DNA of 64,000 bases, taken from contig NC_049905.1 of assembly GCF_001411555.2 (NCBI RefSeq), forward strand, positions 17,090,891-17,154,890. Reading direction: 5' to 3'. Below the pieces are notes generated by a model. It made no database searches and was not told the origin of the DNA. It saw only the letters and a program-made list of their open reading frames with translations. A program made the position numbers and the translations under genes. This document shows positions 26,701-38,807 of this stretch, piece after piece (the stretch's first letter is position 1; the number at the start of each line of letters is the position of its first letter). Source of the stretch: Juglans regia. Lineage: Eukaryota > Streptophyta > Magnoliopsida > Fagales > Juglandaceae.

Positions 26701-27265
26701 GCTCAAGTAACATATTGACAGCCTTAATAGATAATCGACACATTGATTTTATGTGAAGCAGTCTTATGGTAAATGACAACTTACTGTGTCTTCTGCATCC
26801 TGGATATAACTCACGCTGTGAATCATTCCACAATCGTGCAAAAGTGTTATCGCCCCCGTCATTTGAACTTGATATGTCCATGTCACCTTCATCCATAAAC
26901 ATTCATGCACGGATGTCACCTAACATTTGCTCCATATCCTCATCGTATTCATCTCCATCAACCTCTGGTTGTATATCTTCATCGATCTCTTCTTCTTCAT
27001 GTAGAGCCTCAAATGAAGTTGGATATGGTTCGCCGTGTAATGTCCAATCAGTATAACCCTTGTCAATACCTTTGACAAACAGATGCTCTCTCACCAAGTC
27101 TATCTTCTGAGAACGCAAATTTCTGCATTCTCTGAATGTGCATCTAATACGCCCATCACTATCGCATGTACCCAATGCAAACTCCAAGAATTTCTTAACA
27201 CCTTTAGCATATACATTGTAATTCTGACCCAATCGATTGCTAACTCGTATCCAACTCTGATCCAT
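23713..27265 (-). pseudogene. TNP2-like CACTA transposase, inactivated
   Basis: Reading leftwards, the likely start is MDQSWIRVSNRLGQNY at 27265, the transposase-associated N-terminal domain, with an acidic stretch around 27000-26910. An in-frame TGA at about 26905 separates it from the TNP2 core (26902-26054), which contains GLETDGFNPFG. A frameshift near 26075 follows, then DLSTCKSFKMHVAVLWIIND and a CPTCN zinc-binding motif (26082-25717). Around 25670-25560 an RHSLDVMHI-type segment is readable with changes of frame. A further part lies at 25001-24738. A DUF4216-like domain (VEVSHDGENIDFYGVIVDI, about 24280-24220) and the acidic C-terminus (24060-23713) close the gene. Several stops make it non-functional. 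Confidence 0.8.
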
Positions 27266-27803
27266 GCCGACTATCTTCATTACAAACAGTCGCGTGTGCA
27301 TCAACAAACAAGCATGTATCATGTATCAATCAAGGAGTATGCCACCTTTCACCGGGTAGTTGATCATATCCCGTTCGGGATTGTAAGATCATAGTCGCCA
27401 ACCTATGATCTATTATCTATCACGTCCAACAAAATTTCAGCAGCATCTCCCCATAGTTCTCCAAATATGCTCGTTTGGTTGTATGTACTGACGATTAACA
27501 CGTCGTTGTACCATCACCGAAACTGCATATTCGGAGAATAAAGGATAAATCTACCAAAATCATAATGTTGGATGATAACAGATATAGTTCGATAGTTTGC
27601 GAGAATAATCTTACAATCCCAAACTGTCCACTCTGGACAATTCAAGAGTTATTTATCAAGCATTCATCCGGATTGATAACTCTCGAACGGGTCTAACGTT
27701 TGTTTTGATGAATAAACAATGCAAGATATGTTAACATATGTAAACAATAACAACATATTATTTATACAACAATACAACAAAAAACATAATTATGAAGTAT
27801 TAT

Positions 27804-28300
27804 TTAAAGATTTAGTAGTATTTTAATTAAAATACTTCACTTTATTAATTTAGAATTTACTATTTAAGTATTAATAAATCTTAACTATTTGTATTTTCAT
27901 TTAAAGATTTAGTAGTATTTTAATTTAAATACTTCATTTTATTAATTTAAAATTAACTATTTAAGTATTATTAAATCTTAACTATTTGTATTTTTATTTA
28001 AAGATTTAGTAGTATTTTAATTTAAATACTTCATTTTATTAATTTAGAATTAACTATTTAAGTATTATTAAATCTTAACTATTCGTATTTTAATTTAAAG
28101 ATTTAGTAGTATTTTAATTTAAATACTTCATTTTATTAATTTAGAATTAACTATTTAAGTATTATTAAATCTTAATTATTTGTATTTAAAGATTTAGTAG
28201 TATTTTTATTAAAATACTTCATTTTATAAATTTAAATATTAAGTATTTAAATATTATTAAGTCTTAAATATTTGTATTTTAATTTAAAGATTAGTATTAA
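27804..28300. repeat. ~97-bp AT-rich tandem repeat, about five units
   Basis: The marker TTAAAGATTTAGTAGTATTT recurs at about 27804, 27901, 27998, 28095 and 28186, with a degenerate copy near 28284. Spacings are 97, 97, 97, 91 and 98. The array lies upstream of the TNP2-like gene inside the CACTA element. Confidence 0.85.
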
Positions 28301-28432
28301 GTATTTGTTTTTGTATTTAGTTTAAGTATTTTTAAACTATTTTTGAATAATCATTATGGACAACTATCCTTATACATTCTAATTTCTAATTGTAAATACA
28401 TTGATGTATAAGTTTCCGCTCGAACAGTGTTA

Positions 28433-28990
28433 AACTATGCCTATCCAGTCGTCTTTAACAATGGAAAATGCCATTAATCACGAACTTACAACAACACAAA
28501 CAACAATATCAAGAACAAACAAATTTCCAACATTGCAAAATATCATATTCAAACCAAAATGAGAATATAAAAAGTACACCTGGGTTTTGGGAGATGAAAA
28601 GGCAAGGAGATTAGATTATATGCCGTGTACCCAATGTGAAGGAGCTCCCCAAAAAGTAGTAAAAATAACGAATTAATCTGAGAATAATTGAGTGAGATGA
28701 AAATTAGTAGTATTTGGGGGTTGGATTGAGGGAAATGGCGCTAGTTCGCGAAGGAGCTCTGGTTTGTGAGAGACTGAGAGTGGCGGGAGGAAAGCGAGAT
28801 TGTGAGGTTTTGTCGTGTATTTGCATAACATTTCCTGTTTACTAACCGTTCGAACGTGAAACTATGAAGCGGCAAAAATTTCCCTCTTAAAGTTTCCCGT
28901 TCGAACGGATAAATAGTACGTTCGAACGGTAATGGATGCATTCCCGCTCTGGTTCATAAATATTCGAACGATTATTATTAACAGTTCGAA
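28433..28990. repeat. CACTA right subterminal repeats and leader side
   Basis: TTCGAACG-type motifs lie at about 28849, 28901, 28920, 28963 and 28984, mirroring the left cluster. No gene is present. The stretch 28433-28830 is probably promoter/leader of the TNP2-like gene. Confidence 0.6.
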
Positions 28991-29009
28991 TAGTTTGGTA
29001 AATGTTTAA

Positions 29010-29690
29010 TAATATTTTTTTTTTTTACATTATACTTTTAAATAAAAGAATAACATTAATATATATAGACATATTAGATGATACTATAGTTTAGTAACAT
29101 AGTAATATCATATTATAATATATAATCGAGCATATTATATATTAAATTATAGTAAAGTATATATGAATATATAATATCATACTAATTAAATTATAAGTAA
29201 CATATATATAGTATCAACATATTGTCTCATTTATAGTACTAGCATATATAGTGTCATCTAATTGGACTATAACTAAAATATATTATGTTAATATATTAGA
29301 CTATATATAACATATATATAGTATCATATATAGTGTCATCTATACTACTAGCATAGATAGTGTCATCTAATTAGACTATAACTAAAATATAATATGTTAA
29401 TATATTAGACTATATATAACATATATATACTATCATATATAGTGTCATCTAATTAGACTATAACTAATATATATAGTATCATTGATATTAGACTATAATA
29501 TCATATATGTATTACAAATATATATATCAATATACATTATATAGTATAGTATATTAAATGTATTACAAATATATATATATAGTTATACTAAATCACTATA
29601 GTCTATTAAATGTATTACAAATATATATAAATTTTAATTATCATTTAAAAAAAAAACACATTGAAAATAATCAAATATTAATTGAATAGG
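29010..29690. repeat. AT-rich degenerate tandem repeats
   Basis: Phrases such as ATAGTGTCATCTAATTAGAC and TATTAAATGTATTACAAAT recur several times, giving an irregular minisatellite. No coding content. Confidence 0.6.
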
Positions 29691-29950
29691 AAATGCCAAA
29701 CGGCGCCGTTTTCCCTATAACTAAACCCTAAAGTCGTCTCGTAACTTTCATTGCGCTGTTTCTAACTTCTGCCTCTCAAGGCTGGTTTGGATGTTGAGAC
29801 AAGATGAGAATTCTGAGATTTTTGTGAATAGTGTAAAGATGCATGAGTTGAAATTTTGGGTTCTTTTAAAGAATTTTTGTGGGTCCCATAGTAAGATGTG
29901 TTTGGCAGTAAAGTTGAGATGAAAGTTTTCTCTTTTCGGAAGAAGAGAAG

Positions 29951-31838
29951 TTGGTGGGTCCCACTATTTGTGCATTTATGGCTTGTCAATGGAAACCTTA
30001 CCTTTTCCTAGTCCATATTCGTCTCTTTCCCCTCAAAAAGTTCCTCTCCCGATTTGTCTCTATACATCCTCAGAAAACCTTCAGTTCCTCATTACTCTGC
30101 GTTTCAATATTTCTTCAAAGGATTGTGAGACCTATGTTCGAAGACTCGCATCTCCTGCGTTTCAAGATTTCTTCAAGAGCCGTGATACCTGCGTTTCAAG
30201 TCCCACATAGCCTGCGTTTCAAGATCCTCCCTCTCCAGTTGTATTGAAGGACTTTTGCACGGGTTTCGTCTTCCCTTTTTCTATTTTCATCTTTCCGGCA
30301 CAATTACGAAGTCGACAACCAGGTAAGTTCCCGTATTTCTGTTTTCTACTAAACAAAATCCAAGTTAGGGAGATTAGGGTTTCCTTCTTGGCTTTTGCAT
30401 CTCCATTTAATTTTGTGATTGGATTCGATTTACAGTGACAATGGTTGGGATCTGAGTTTCTGTTGAAAGATTTTAAGATGATGCTATTGTACATATTTTG
30501 TTTCACATGTTCATACTTTTGGTAATTTTCTACTTTGTGTGTTTCCAACTGCAAGCATCTAAAGCCGAAGAATGCATTCTGTTGAGTAACGTGCGCACTC
30601 GTAATTTTGTGTTTTGAACTTGAAACGACCTCGTGATTCATCTCGCTCTGTGTTGGGTTTCGGTTGTTATGGTGGATGATAAATTGTATCTAAAGGTTAT
30701 CTCCCACCATTTCCCAAATTTGTTTCTCACATCATTTTTTTGGGCCATTTGCCACTTTTTGAAATTCCCTTTTACATGGCACTTCATTACAGTTCATTGA
30801 CTTTTGAATGTCAGTTTGGTTATTTATTTTGGGGGTTTATTGGATTTTCGCACGAGCTCTTCATCGTGCGTATCTGCTGTTTTTGTCAAAACATTCCAGT
30901 GAAAATAAGATGAATAATACTGGTGGATTAATGCTAAATATCTTAGATGTCGTGTGTTTTGATCTCATCTCTTGTGACTGGTTCAACTTTACATAACCAC
31001 ATTTTCATGTATGAAGTGAATCAGTTTACTTGGCCTTCTATCAATGCATTCTCATATTAGTACTCTCATACCCTTGGGTCAAAACATTTGTTGATGCAAC
31101 ACCAATGTGCATTAAGGGGTCAGGGAGGTTTATAAATTAAATTCCTGCTGTCTTAGTTAGACCTTAACTATATTGAATCAGTTTCCAAAACCATTACTAT
31201 ATTGGAGTCTGTAATTCAGTTTAATTCCATTATTGTGTTTGTTTCCATTACTGACCATGTTACCTAAATTACTCTGTTGCTATCTAAGACCTTAACTATA
31301 TATATATTTTTTCCCAAACTATTTCTATATCTCGGTTTCTGTAATTCATTTTAGGTCCATTACTGTGTTTGTTTCCATTACTGATCATGTCAATGAGATG
31401 CTATTATAAATTACTCTATTTCATTACTGACCATATTGTTTGGTTGGGAAAGGGGGCAGGGAGGTTTATCGTAGTAGCTAGATTGCAGTAGCTACTGATG
31501 AAATAAACACAGATATCCTGAACAGTGGCAAACAAAGCCACTGGTCAAGGGTGGAACTGTTGCAGTTTTTGTTATTCATGTGATATTGTTATAGTTTGGA
31601 ATGTATATGTTGGTGTTATAATCTTTTGAACTCCAGTTACTCAAACCAATCTATATGATGCTGTTATAATTTCTGATAATGCATTTCCCTTTATAACATC
31701 AATATTATAAATTCCCTATGGGCAGTGCACACGCCAGCTTCTTGTGAGCTGTCTGCATTTATTCTCTTTGGAAGGAATGTGAGAAACTTTACTCTAACAG
31801 TTTTTTACTTTGTGGTTTTTACTTTTTATGCAAGAATT
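29951..31838 (+). other. Possible leader and leader introns of the GRF ORF
   Basis: A CT-rich, exon-like stretch (about 29990-30321) ends at a strong donor CAG then GTAAGT near 30322. Acceptors such as GGGCAG near 31726 precede the ATG at 31839. A spliced leader is plausible but only by consensus. Confidence 0.3.
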
Positions 31839-32096
31839 ATGGCAACTAGTAGCGGTGGGTCCATAAACTGCCCCCATCCTATGAGGCCAGAAGATGAGCT
31901 GGTATTGGGACAAAGACCTCTATGTTATTGTGGCATTCCTTCCAAACTGCGGACGTCGGCCAAGCCCGACAATTTTGGGAGGCGTTTTTTGAATTGTAGA
32001 TATTATAAGGGTCAAAACCAGTGTGGATTTTTCCAATGGGTTGATCTTGCAATGTCGCTACCAGTTTGTTGTGAGCGCATCTTGGAATTAGCATAA
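31839..32096 (+). pseudogene. GRF-type zinc-finger protein, prematurely stopped
   Basis: The ORF encodes 85 residues from MATSSGGSINCPH. A GRF zinc finger is clear: CYCGIPSKLRTSAKPDN, then FGRRFLNC, then QCGFFQWVD, with the expected Cys spacing. After the TAA at 32094 the same frame continues with QRNERIEAGRARIEDAKF and then a hydrophobic segment (ITIWVLFIILL). That is the coiled-coil plus membrane tail usual in small plant GRF proteins, so the stop looks secondary. Family knowledge: GRF fingers bind single-stranded nucleic acid in some eukaryotic proteins; the role of the small plant ones is unknown. It lies inside the Harbinger-type element, opposite to its transposase. Confidence 0.65.
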
Positions 32097-32955
32097 CAAA
32101 GGAATGAAAGGATAGAGGCTGGACGTGCAAGAATAGAAGATGCCAAGTTCCAATCAATGAAGATGAAGTACAAATGTGACTTGATTACAATTTGGGTTTT
32201 ATTTATTATATTATTATGTAGTGTCAAAATTTCTAAACTTAATGATAATGTAAATCATTTAATGCTACCTTAAATGATTTACATTAAATGATTTATTTAA
32301 GGTAAAATGAACTGTTGTTACCAGAAGAATAGTGAACTGTTGTTATAAGTGTACTTGGGTTGTGAATTGTAGTATTTATTACACTATTCTATTATATGTT
32401 GCTATCTAATATGCTTGACCTTACTCTTGTATGATCTGTACTTGTGGCCTTGCGGGTGGAACTGTTGCCATCTTGGTCTTATGGTATTTTTACTAATTTT
32501 ATGTAGAAAAATATTAAAACACATTATAAAAAAAGAATACAAACACAAATCCTTACAAAAAAATAAAAAGACAAGTGCAGATCTATGATTTGGACACGTT
32601 GTCATTTTCCTTTAACAAAATGTTATTAAAACTTGGGTAGGCACTTTTTCGAAGTCAACATCGACATGATTTTCTAATTTCATTATTTCTTATTGCCCTC
32701 ATTCTATGCGTAACTGAATGACCCGGGATGATCTTCTTCATCATCATTGACAATTGACAATTGACATTGAAAGTCATGTACGAGGTGGTGGGTTAGTTTG
32801 CAACATGGGTTCGTTGAGTAAAGACAAAGTAATTTTGTCTAACAAATGAAAACTCATACATAATGTAAAGAGCTCCGTACATATACCAAATTTAAAGCAA
32901 TCCTTACAAAACATGCATACCAAACAGTATTAATTATTTAAATACTACAAAACTA

Positions 32956-34516
32956 TCAAGTGTTTTTGAAAGGTACTACACGTTCATTCTCCAAATCTAT
33001 CTTCCTATATAGGAATCGCAATCCCATCTCTATAGCCATAGCTCCGACTGACTCATGGGACATGTCAACCACTTCAGAGGTTTCGCCTGCATTGTCGGCC
33101 CCAACCATATTTTCTTCACTAAACTGGAGTGCCAATGTAGCCTGAATGAACTCATCATTTGGCGTTACCGTTTTAATAAGGTTGTGCAGTGTACAACATG
33201 TGGTAACGAGCATCCCTTGCCTGGTAGGGCGATATCAAGGCATCGCATTCAATATTTGAAACCGGTTTTTCAGTAACACGAATGTACGTTCAATAATGTT
33301 GCGCAGCGATGAACGGCGGAAGTTGAAATAATCTTTATAGCCTCGGAATTGATGACCACTATAACGATAGATCGATGATACCTATCTCGTGGATAGGGAG
33401 GCATAAACTTCTCAATGCATGGAAATGCGGAATCGACAAGGTAATAATATCCTACACAATTGAAAAAATACATGACACAACTCAAATTAATTAGGGTGAA
33501 AATAGTATTTAATTACCAAATTGTCTAGAATATGTCAAATTAAATAAAGAATACAAATATTTACCTTGTGGTGGCCATTGAAATTGATTTCGACTTTGAC
33601 TCAAGGCATCCAGGAATACTCATGCATCATGGGCTGTTCCCTCCCATCTAGTATATACATACGTGAACTTCATATCGAAGTCACATAAGCACAACACATT
33701 TTGTACGATTCGACCACGATGATTTTTTATATACGTTACTCAGTCTAGATGGTGCAGTAGCGTCAATCGTGGTGCCGTCCATCGCACCAAGACATTTCTA
33801 CAAAACATTATCATATAACGTAGCCCAACAGTATAAATATTTTGATATCCTGCAAAAAAAAAAAAAAAAAAACACACCCACAACAACTTTAAAAACCAAA
33901 GGGCAGATATAAGAAAGTTCATACCTCAAACCATGGATAATTGTGGGGGTTCCCCGCAATGTAAGGATGGACCCCATCTGATGTAAGGATGGACTCCAAC
34001 AGTCCTCCCTAGCTGATGTAGCGCCCACATCACCGTCTTCACATGGCAGTTAATTGTCTCGCTTGAATGTTGGAACCAGTCCCCAACGATGCGTTGACCT
34101 TGTGCATGGCCAACAAGAAGGCAAAACATGCCTAATGATTCCTCCACGGACACCCTCTCTGTAGGGTCCATTATTAATGACTGTCGTAAAAGGTCACAAA
34201 CATAATGGAAGGCCAGCACTTCCATTCGAAACATTGTTTTGCAAGTCCTGGGGTTCCCATCCAAGACTGCTTAAATATATTGATCCCTTTGTATTTTGTG
34301 TTCGGGCATTCGAACTCGACCTCCAGACAATTATGATGCCATCCACATCATGTAGACGATGTTCACCTCCTGCGTTGTAGCTTCATCTCCACTCGAATGA
34401 TATGCAGGGATAGGGTCATCCACTTCGCTGGTATGAGATCTACTTGAGCATGTATCCTCCATCTTGCTGTTTGTCTCCATCGATGGGGCTTCTTCCGAAC
34501 TACTCTCATTGTCCAT
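32956..34516 (-). pseudogene. PIF/Harbinger transposase (DDE_Tnp_4), inactivated
   Basis: Reading leftwards: an acidic N-terminus MDNESSSEEAPSMETNSKME (34516), then the N-terminal domain with NPRTCKTMFRMEVLAFHYVC (34264-33926), reached through an indel and a stop. After an intron (acceptor near 33803) comes KCLGAMDGTTIDATAPSR with the first catalytic Asp. A 1-nt shift then leads to CDFDMKFTYVYTRWEGTAHD, and an in-frame TGA follows at the usual ARVF position. The next exon has YYLVDSAFPCIEKFMPPYP with the second Asp (33455-33400). The C-terminal part MLVTTCCTLHNLIK is at 33213-32956. Several independent lesions make it inactive. Confidence 0.8.
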
Positions 34517-35099
34517 TATGAATAACGGAATGCTTGTGCATACAACAACATAAAAAAATTAGCAGATTTATTTTTCAATATTAGATATTCATGTTTATGC
34601 ACAATATGGAGGTGGGAAGGTTTTGGAATAAACCCATCGTCTTGTTTGAAATTTTTTTTTTTCCTAATCAGCATTATCACAATATTTAGGTAAAATCAAG
34701 AAATGCATAAGGTGAATAATGTCACAAATTCATCAAACAAATTAGAAGTACGAAAATGTTAACAGGCATCACAAACTCAAATACAATGCAAAATGGACAA
34801 TAAGTGATTGTTCATGGAATGACAAACAGAAACATCCCGAAAATAAGTAGTTGTTCATGAAATGAAAAAACAATAGACAATGAAATAAAAGACATGCATA
34901 AAAGCTGAGAGAATAAAGAGGAGCCGAAAAGACTCCATCTCAGTAAATGGCTATCTCTAATGTGATAACCATTGAATCCAAACAAATAGGCGGACAATCC
35001 CCATGAAAACTCATCCCCTTCGTGACCGATCACTACAAACTCCAAGTCCACTGACTTCTGCGAGTATCCGAGACCGACACAAACGACCTCTACACTTTT

Positions 35100-36063
35100 G
35101 TGCTCAACAATCGGTCGAAGGCCTTGTTAAATTGCTCAGGCGGTAGGGGAGGTTGTACTTCTTCAAGCAGCTTCATACAATGCATTTGGAGATCAAATGC
35201 TCCAGATTACTCCATGCTAGTGTCCCCTTTACTATGCTTCCTTGACTTGTTGTACTCCATTGATTCCATCGCTGCCTTCTCTTTGGCTTCGGCGCTACGT
35301 TTAATAGCATCAAGGGTCTCGCTCATTTGCATTTGAATGGCTGGGTCTTGGATGGGCCCTCCCTTTGTCGTTTACGAGATCAACTGGCATAGGAGGCGGA
35401 GAAGGGTCTCGGTGACACCTGGGGATCGCCTGAGGGGCCTGCATCATGATCAGTAACTGGTCGGCCACGATTTTGCATCTCCTCATCAAGCAAGCGCTCA
35501 TCGTCACTGTCTGGGGCCGGATCTGTCGAACCTGGATGCATTGTACTAGTCGCAACTGAACAACCAAATATTGCGCAAAGTTGTTCATACTTTGGGCATC
35601 CCATCGTCTTGAAATGCTTCCATGATTATCTCACCTAACGGCAGAAGAGAGTGATTAGATAGAATCATGGAATGTTTATCTCATCTCTAGTACAAATAGA
35701 TTTTAAAAACTAGAGCCAAATAGATTGTAGTACCCGAAAGGCATTCGCCCAGTGTTCCTTACTAGCAATTGGTGCCTTCCTCTCTACGTTTCACCCGAAA
35801 CCGGTTTGCTTCATAAGATTGGTAAATTTCCGTTGTCTTCGTTTGAGACGAGCAACTTTGCCTTTAACTTGATCATAATTAAAATTTCTTTGACCAACGG
35901 CATACAACTTTTCAGCAAGCCTTACATGATCACCTTTTGTGATCCTCCCTCCCCTCAATCTATCCATGAGGGTGTCTTCATACAACATCTCTATCAGCAA
36001 ATCCTCAAACCCATTTGTCCATAAGCTTCCATCCCGGGTCGAATCGATGGTATCATTGTCCAT
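35100..36063 (-). pseudogene. Myb/SANT-like second gene of the Harbinger element
   Basis: The first exon starts MDNDTIDSTRDGSLWTNGFE at 36063 and has the Myb/SANT-like (Myb_DNA-bind_3) layout, with KVARLKRRQRKFTNLMKQTG before its end near 35791. After an intron-like gap, the region 35604-35310 carries PKYEQLCAIFGCSVATSTMH and an acidic stretch. The tail near 35340-35100 reads as a helical segment rich in Lys/Glu. Family knowledge: the Myb-like protein binds transposon ends and brings in the transposase. The frames at 35310-35604 overlap, so a frameshift is likely. Labelled pseudogene with moderate certainty. Confidence 0.6.
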
Positions 36064-38807
36064 ATGGTTCTAATATATGCTCAAATGAAACCAATGGTTT
36101 GCACATGCAATGAGATGATATACCAGATTGGGTTTGTTCCAAACCACCATAAGATTGTGATGACACAATAACATGATATAGAAAAAAGTTGGTAAATAAT
36201 AACAGCAATTGTGACTAATATCAAATCTAGAATGAAGTAAGTAGGTAAAAAGGTTAGATGGAAGAAGGTAAGAAGTTGAAAACAAGTAAATTTAAAAATC
36301 AAATAAACTACATTCATACCTTTTTAGATGATGACTTGGATGTTGAGCGTAAGTAGTAACGCTACAACAAGAAATGGTATAAGTTAGGCCTCCAACAAAG
36401 CAAAAAAAATGGACAAATTCTATGGCTTCCAAGAGTGTGGATGATATAGAATTTAGGGTGAAACAAAAGATTTTCAGACTATAGATATAACAAAGGATTG
36501 GTTATTTTCATTTCCTTAACAAAGCATACTATGGTTGGAAAGACTCCAACATACCAAATAGATAGGTCTGTCGGTCTCGGGATATAAATTTAATTTTTTT
36601 ACAAGTTTATAAGTTTATAAACTCAAGTTTAGAAACTGTCTCGTCTTCTATGAAGATATACAAATGTTTGATCTTTGTATATATTAAAAATTTGTCATGT
36701 AAAACAACCCAAACGTCCATTTGTTGGGAAAGTAAAACTGATTGACAAAGGTTTATGGAAGAGGTGAATCTAATGTAATTAATGATTCAGTTTGGGTCAA
36801 TGAATTCATAACTTTGGGGCACATACCATAACCCTCTTAACTAGCTAGGTGAGATGAGACTCCATTATGCATACAAATAGAGATAATGTATAACAAAGGT
36901 AGTTTTATTATTATTTTTATTTGCTTTTGAAAATCTTCAGGGGTTGTAGATTGTAGATGTTTGTATGAGAATAAAAATATCTTTTGAGTCGAAAACCATC
37001 TCTGAGTTTAGAGACATGGCCATAATGTAGTTGTCAGACATGCAAATATTTGAGTGTAAAGAGTATTAACAGGAAAATGGGAAAGAGAGTTGAATAGAAG
37101 TATGATAAGAATGAAAATGTCAGAATAAAGTCAATGTAGTTTGTACCAATATCGGTGGGGTTTTCGAAGGGCTTAAGGCAAGGGAGCAGATTGGTGGTTT
37201 GAAGTGCAAGTTGGGAACTAGAAGTGAGTTGAGGTGGAAGATAAACATTCTGCGTTACGAGTTGGTTCGTACATCACCTGAGAATTGCTACATTATTTGT
37301 GATCAATAATAATTGAGATCAGTGTGATATATGGCCTTGAAGGTCCAGCTTGGCAAGACCAAGTTTGCCTTTTACTTTGCATTACAGATTCTTTAGGGAT
37401 GGTGTGGTTATGCATGCCCCAAGGTTTATTCATATAACATTTCAAGTAAAAAATGTGAAACCATTTCAAGGCCTCAAAACATCCTGATCATTGACAATAC
37501 AGACCTTAACAATACAAAAACTACCAATCCAAAATTCATGAATATAAACTGTAGAAATGAAGCCTAATCATGTGAACCCCAAACAAATACACCAACATCT
37601 GTAAACTACCAACTCCAACGTGTGAAGATTTTTCCAGACATAGCACGAATTGACAATAATTTCCATATTTTTCTTAGCTTGCAACACATTGTCATCCAGC
37701 TTGAGAAAATTGAAATATGATGCAAATATACCTGGTAGGAGCGTGTCTTAGGACCCGTGGTGGTCGAGTTATGGACGACCAGCCATCTATTACGACATTT
37801 GGGGATGGCGTTGCGAGACTTGCACCGGTTCATTGGGGTGCCTTTCGTTCGAGTGCTTTCTGCACCTTTATAGACCATTTTAAGCGGGCAATGAGATAGC
37901 CGAAGTCAACAAGGATGACAGTGCGTTGGTACAATTTCAAACCACGCAAGCCCAGGGGTCTTTGTTGAGGTCACTTCTCTTCGTGGTAAGGATGCAGAAC
38001 AGAGGCTATGGTTTAGGGCCAGAGATTCGACTGGGTGGGGGTCAACATTACATTGCCAATGCATAGGTTAGGGCCAGAGATTCTCCTTGCAGGATGATTT
38101 GAGGTTGGAAGGGTTGGACCACAGTGCCTTCAAGGGAACGGGAACACAAACGGCGTCAATACAGAGGTTACAGAGATGCGATTCGGAGGTAAGAGGAGCT
38201 AATTTTCGCAGTTAGGGCATGAAGGAGAAATTGGTTTTAGGGTTTGGGCCGCAACTCAAATCGACCAGATTTTCATACTACATCATACAAGAACTGGAAA
38301 TTGATTCATTTCTTTGAGATGGGTTGACGCATCAATGAACGGGAGCTTCATTATAGACAGAAGGGGTTAGTTGAAAGAAGGAAGAAAGAAGTAATGCCTA
38401 GGAAAAAGTACAACCAAAGGGGGGACAACAACTACTACCTATCTGAATATTGTCATGTTTATGAACAGTAAAATAAAAGCCGAAACACATATATCTCGGT
38501 TCTGTTTTTGCCCAAATGTGCATTTGGATATTTGATCTCATCTCAACTTTAGACAAGTTTGAAAATTTTGGGTTTCGTCCCAGCCCCCAAACCAGCCCTC
38601 ATACTCTCAGTGCTCTCACTCTCACGTCCGCTCACTCTCTCATCTCTGATTCTCTGCCTCGGCTCACTCTCTCGTCTCTCATCTCTCAACTCTCTCGTCT
38701 CTCACTCTCTCTTCTCTCAACTCTCTCGGCTGCTGTCTCTCTGCCGATTCTGCCCCTTCAACGGTAAACCCTCTCTGCATCCATGCCTCCGTATACGGTG
38801 TATAACA

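Larger units (their letters stand above)
21456..29000 (-). mobile_element. CACTA (En/Spm) DNA transposon, decayed
   Basis: The left terminus reads CACTACAATAGAAATGC, the hallmark end of CACTA elements. It is followed by GGGACGAAA/TTTCGTCCC inverted motifs and a cluster of TTCGAACG-type subterminal repeats. The body encodes, on the minus strand, a TNP2-like transposase (27265-23713) and a second TNPA-like protein (23642-22139). A matching right terminus ending TAGTG was not found. TTCGAACG repeats resume at 28849-28990, so the right end should lie close to 29000 and may be deleted. Multiple stops and frameshifts in both genes indicate a non-autonomous relic. Confidence 0.85.
29779..38598 (-). 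mobile_element. 8.8-kb PIF/Harbinger-type DNA transposon
   Basis: The left end AGGCTGGTTTGG (29779-29790) and right end CCAAACCAGCCC (38587-38598) are inverted, with only the terminal base mismatched. Both are followed inwards by GTTGAGA/GATGAGA-type subterminal sequence. The trinucleotide TCA lies immediately outside each end (29776-29778, 38599-38601). Inside, on the minus strand, are a DDE_Tnp_4-like transposase and a Myb/SANT-like gene, the two-gene signature of PIF/Harbinger. A GRF zinc-finger ORF sits on the plus strand. The transposase is broken, so the copy is probably immobile by itself. Between the genes (30650-31700, 32230-32950, 36100-38500) the sequence is AT-rich with no gene recognised. 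Confidence 0.75.

Noticed and set aside
27804..28300. CRISPR-like array
   Set aside because: Units are contiguous 97-bp tandem repeats with no spacers, in plant transposon DNA.
29000..29500. Right end of the CACTA element at one of the TAGTG sites
   Set aside because: Those sites are part of an AT-rich minisatellite and lack the complement of the left terminal sequence.
37606..37899. Overlapping 60-90 residue ORFs on both strands
   Set aside because: No domain similarity recognised, overlapping in conflict, inside the Harbinger element.
38524..38807. A full second LTR of the gypsy element
   Set aside because: Only about the last 45 bp clearly resemble the LTR at 49370-49811; the CT-rich remainder could not be matched by eye.
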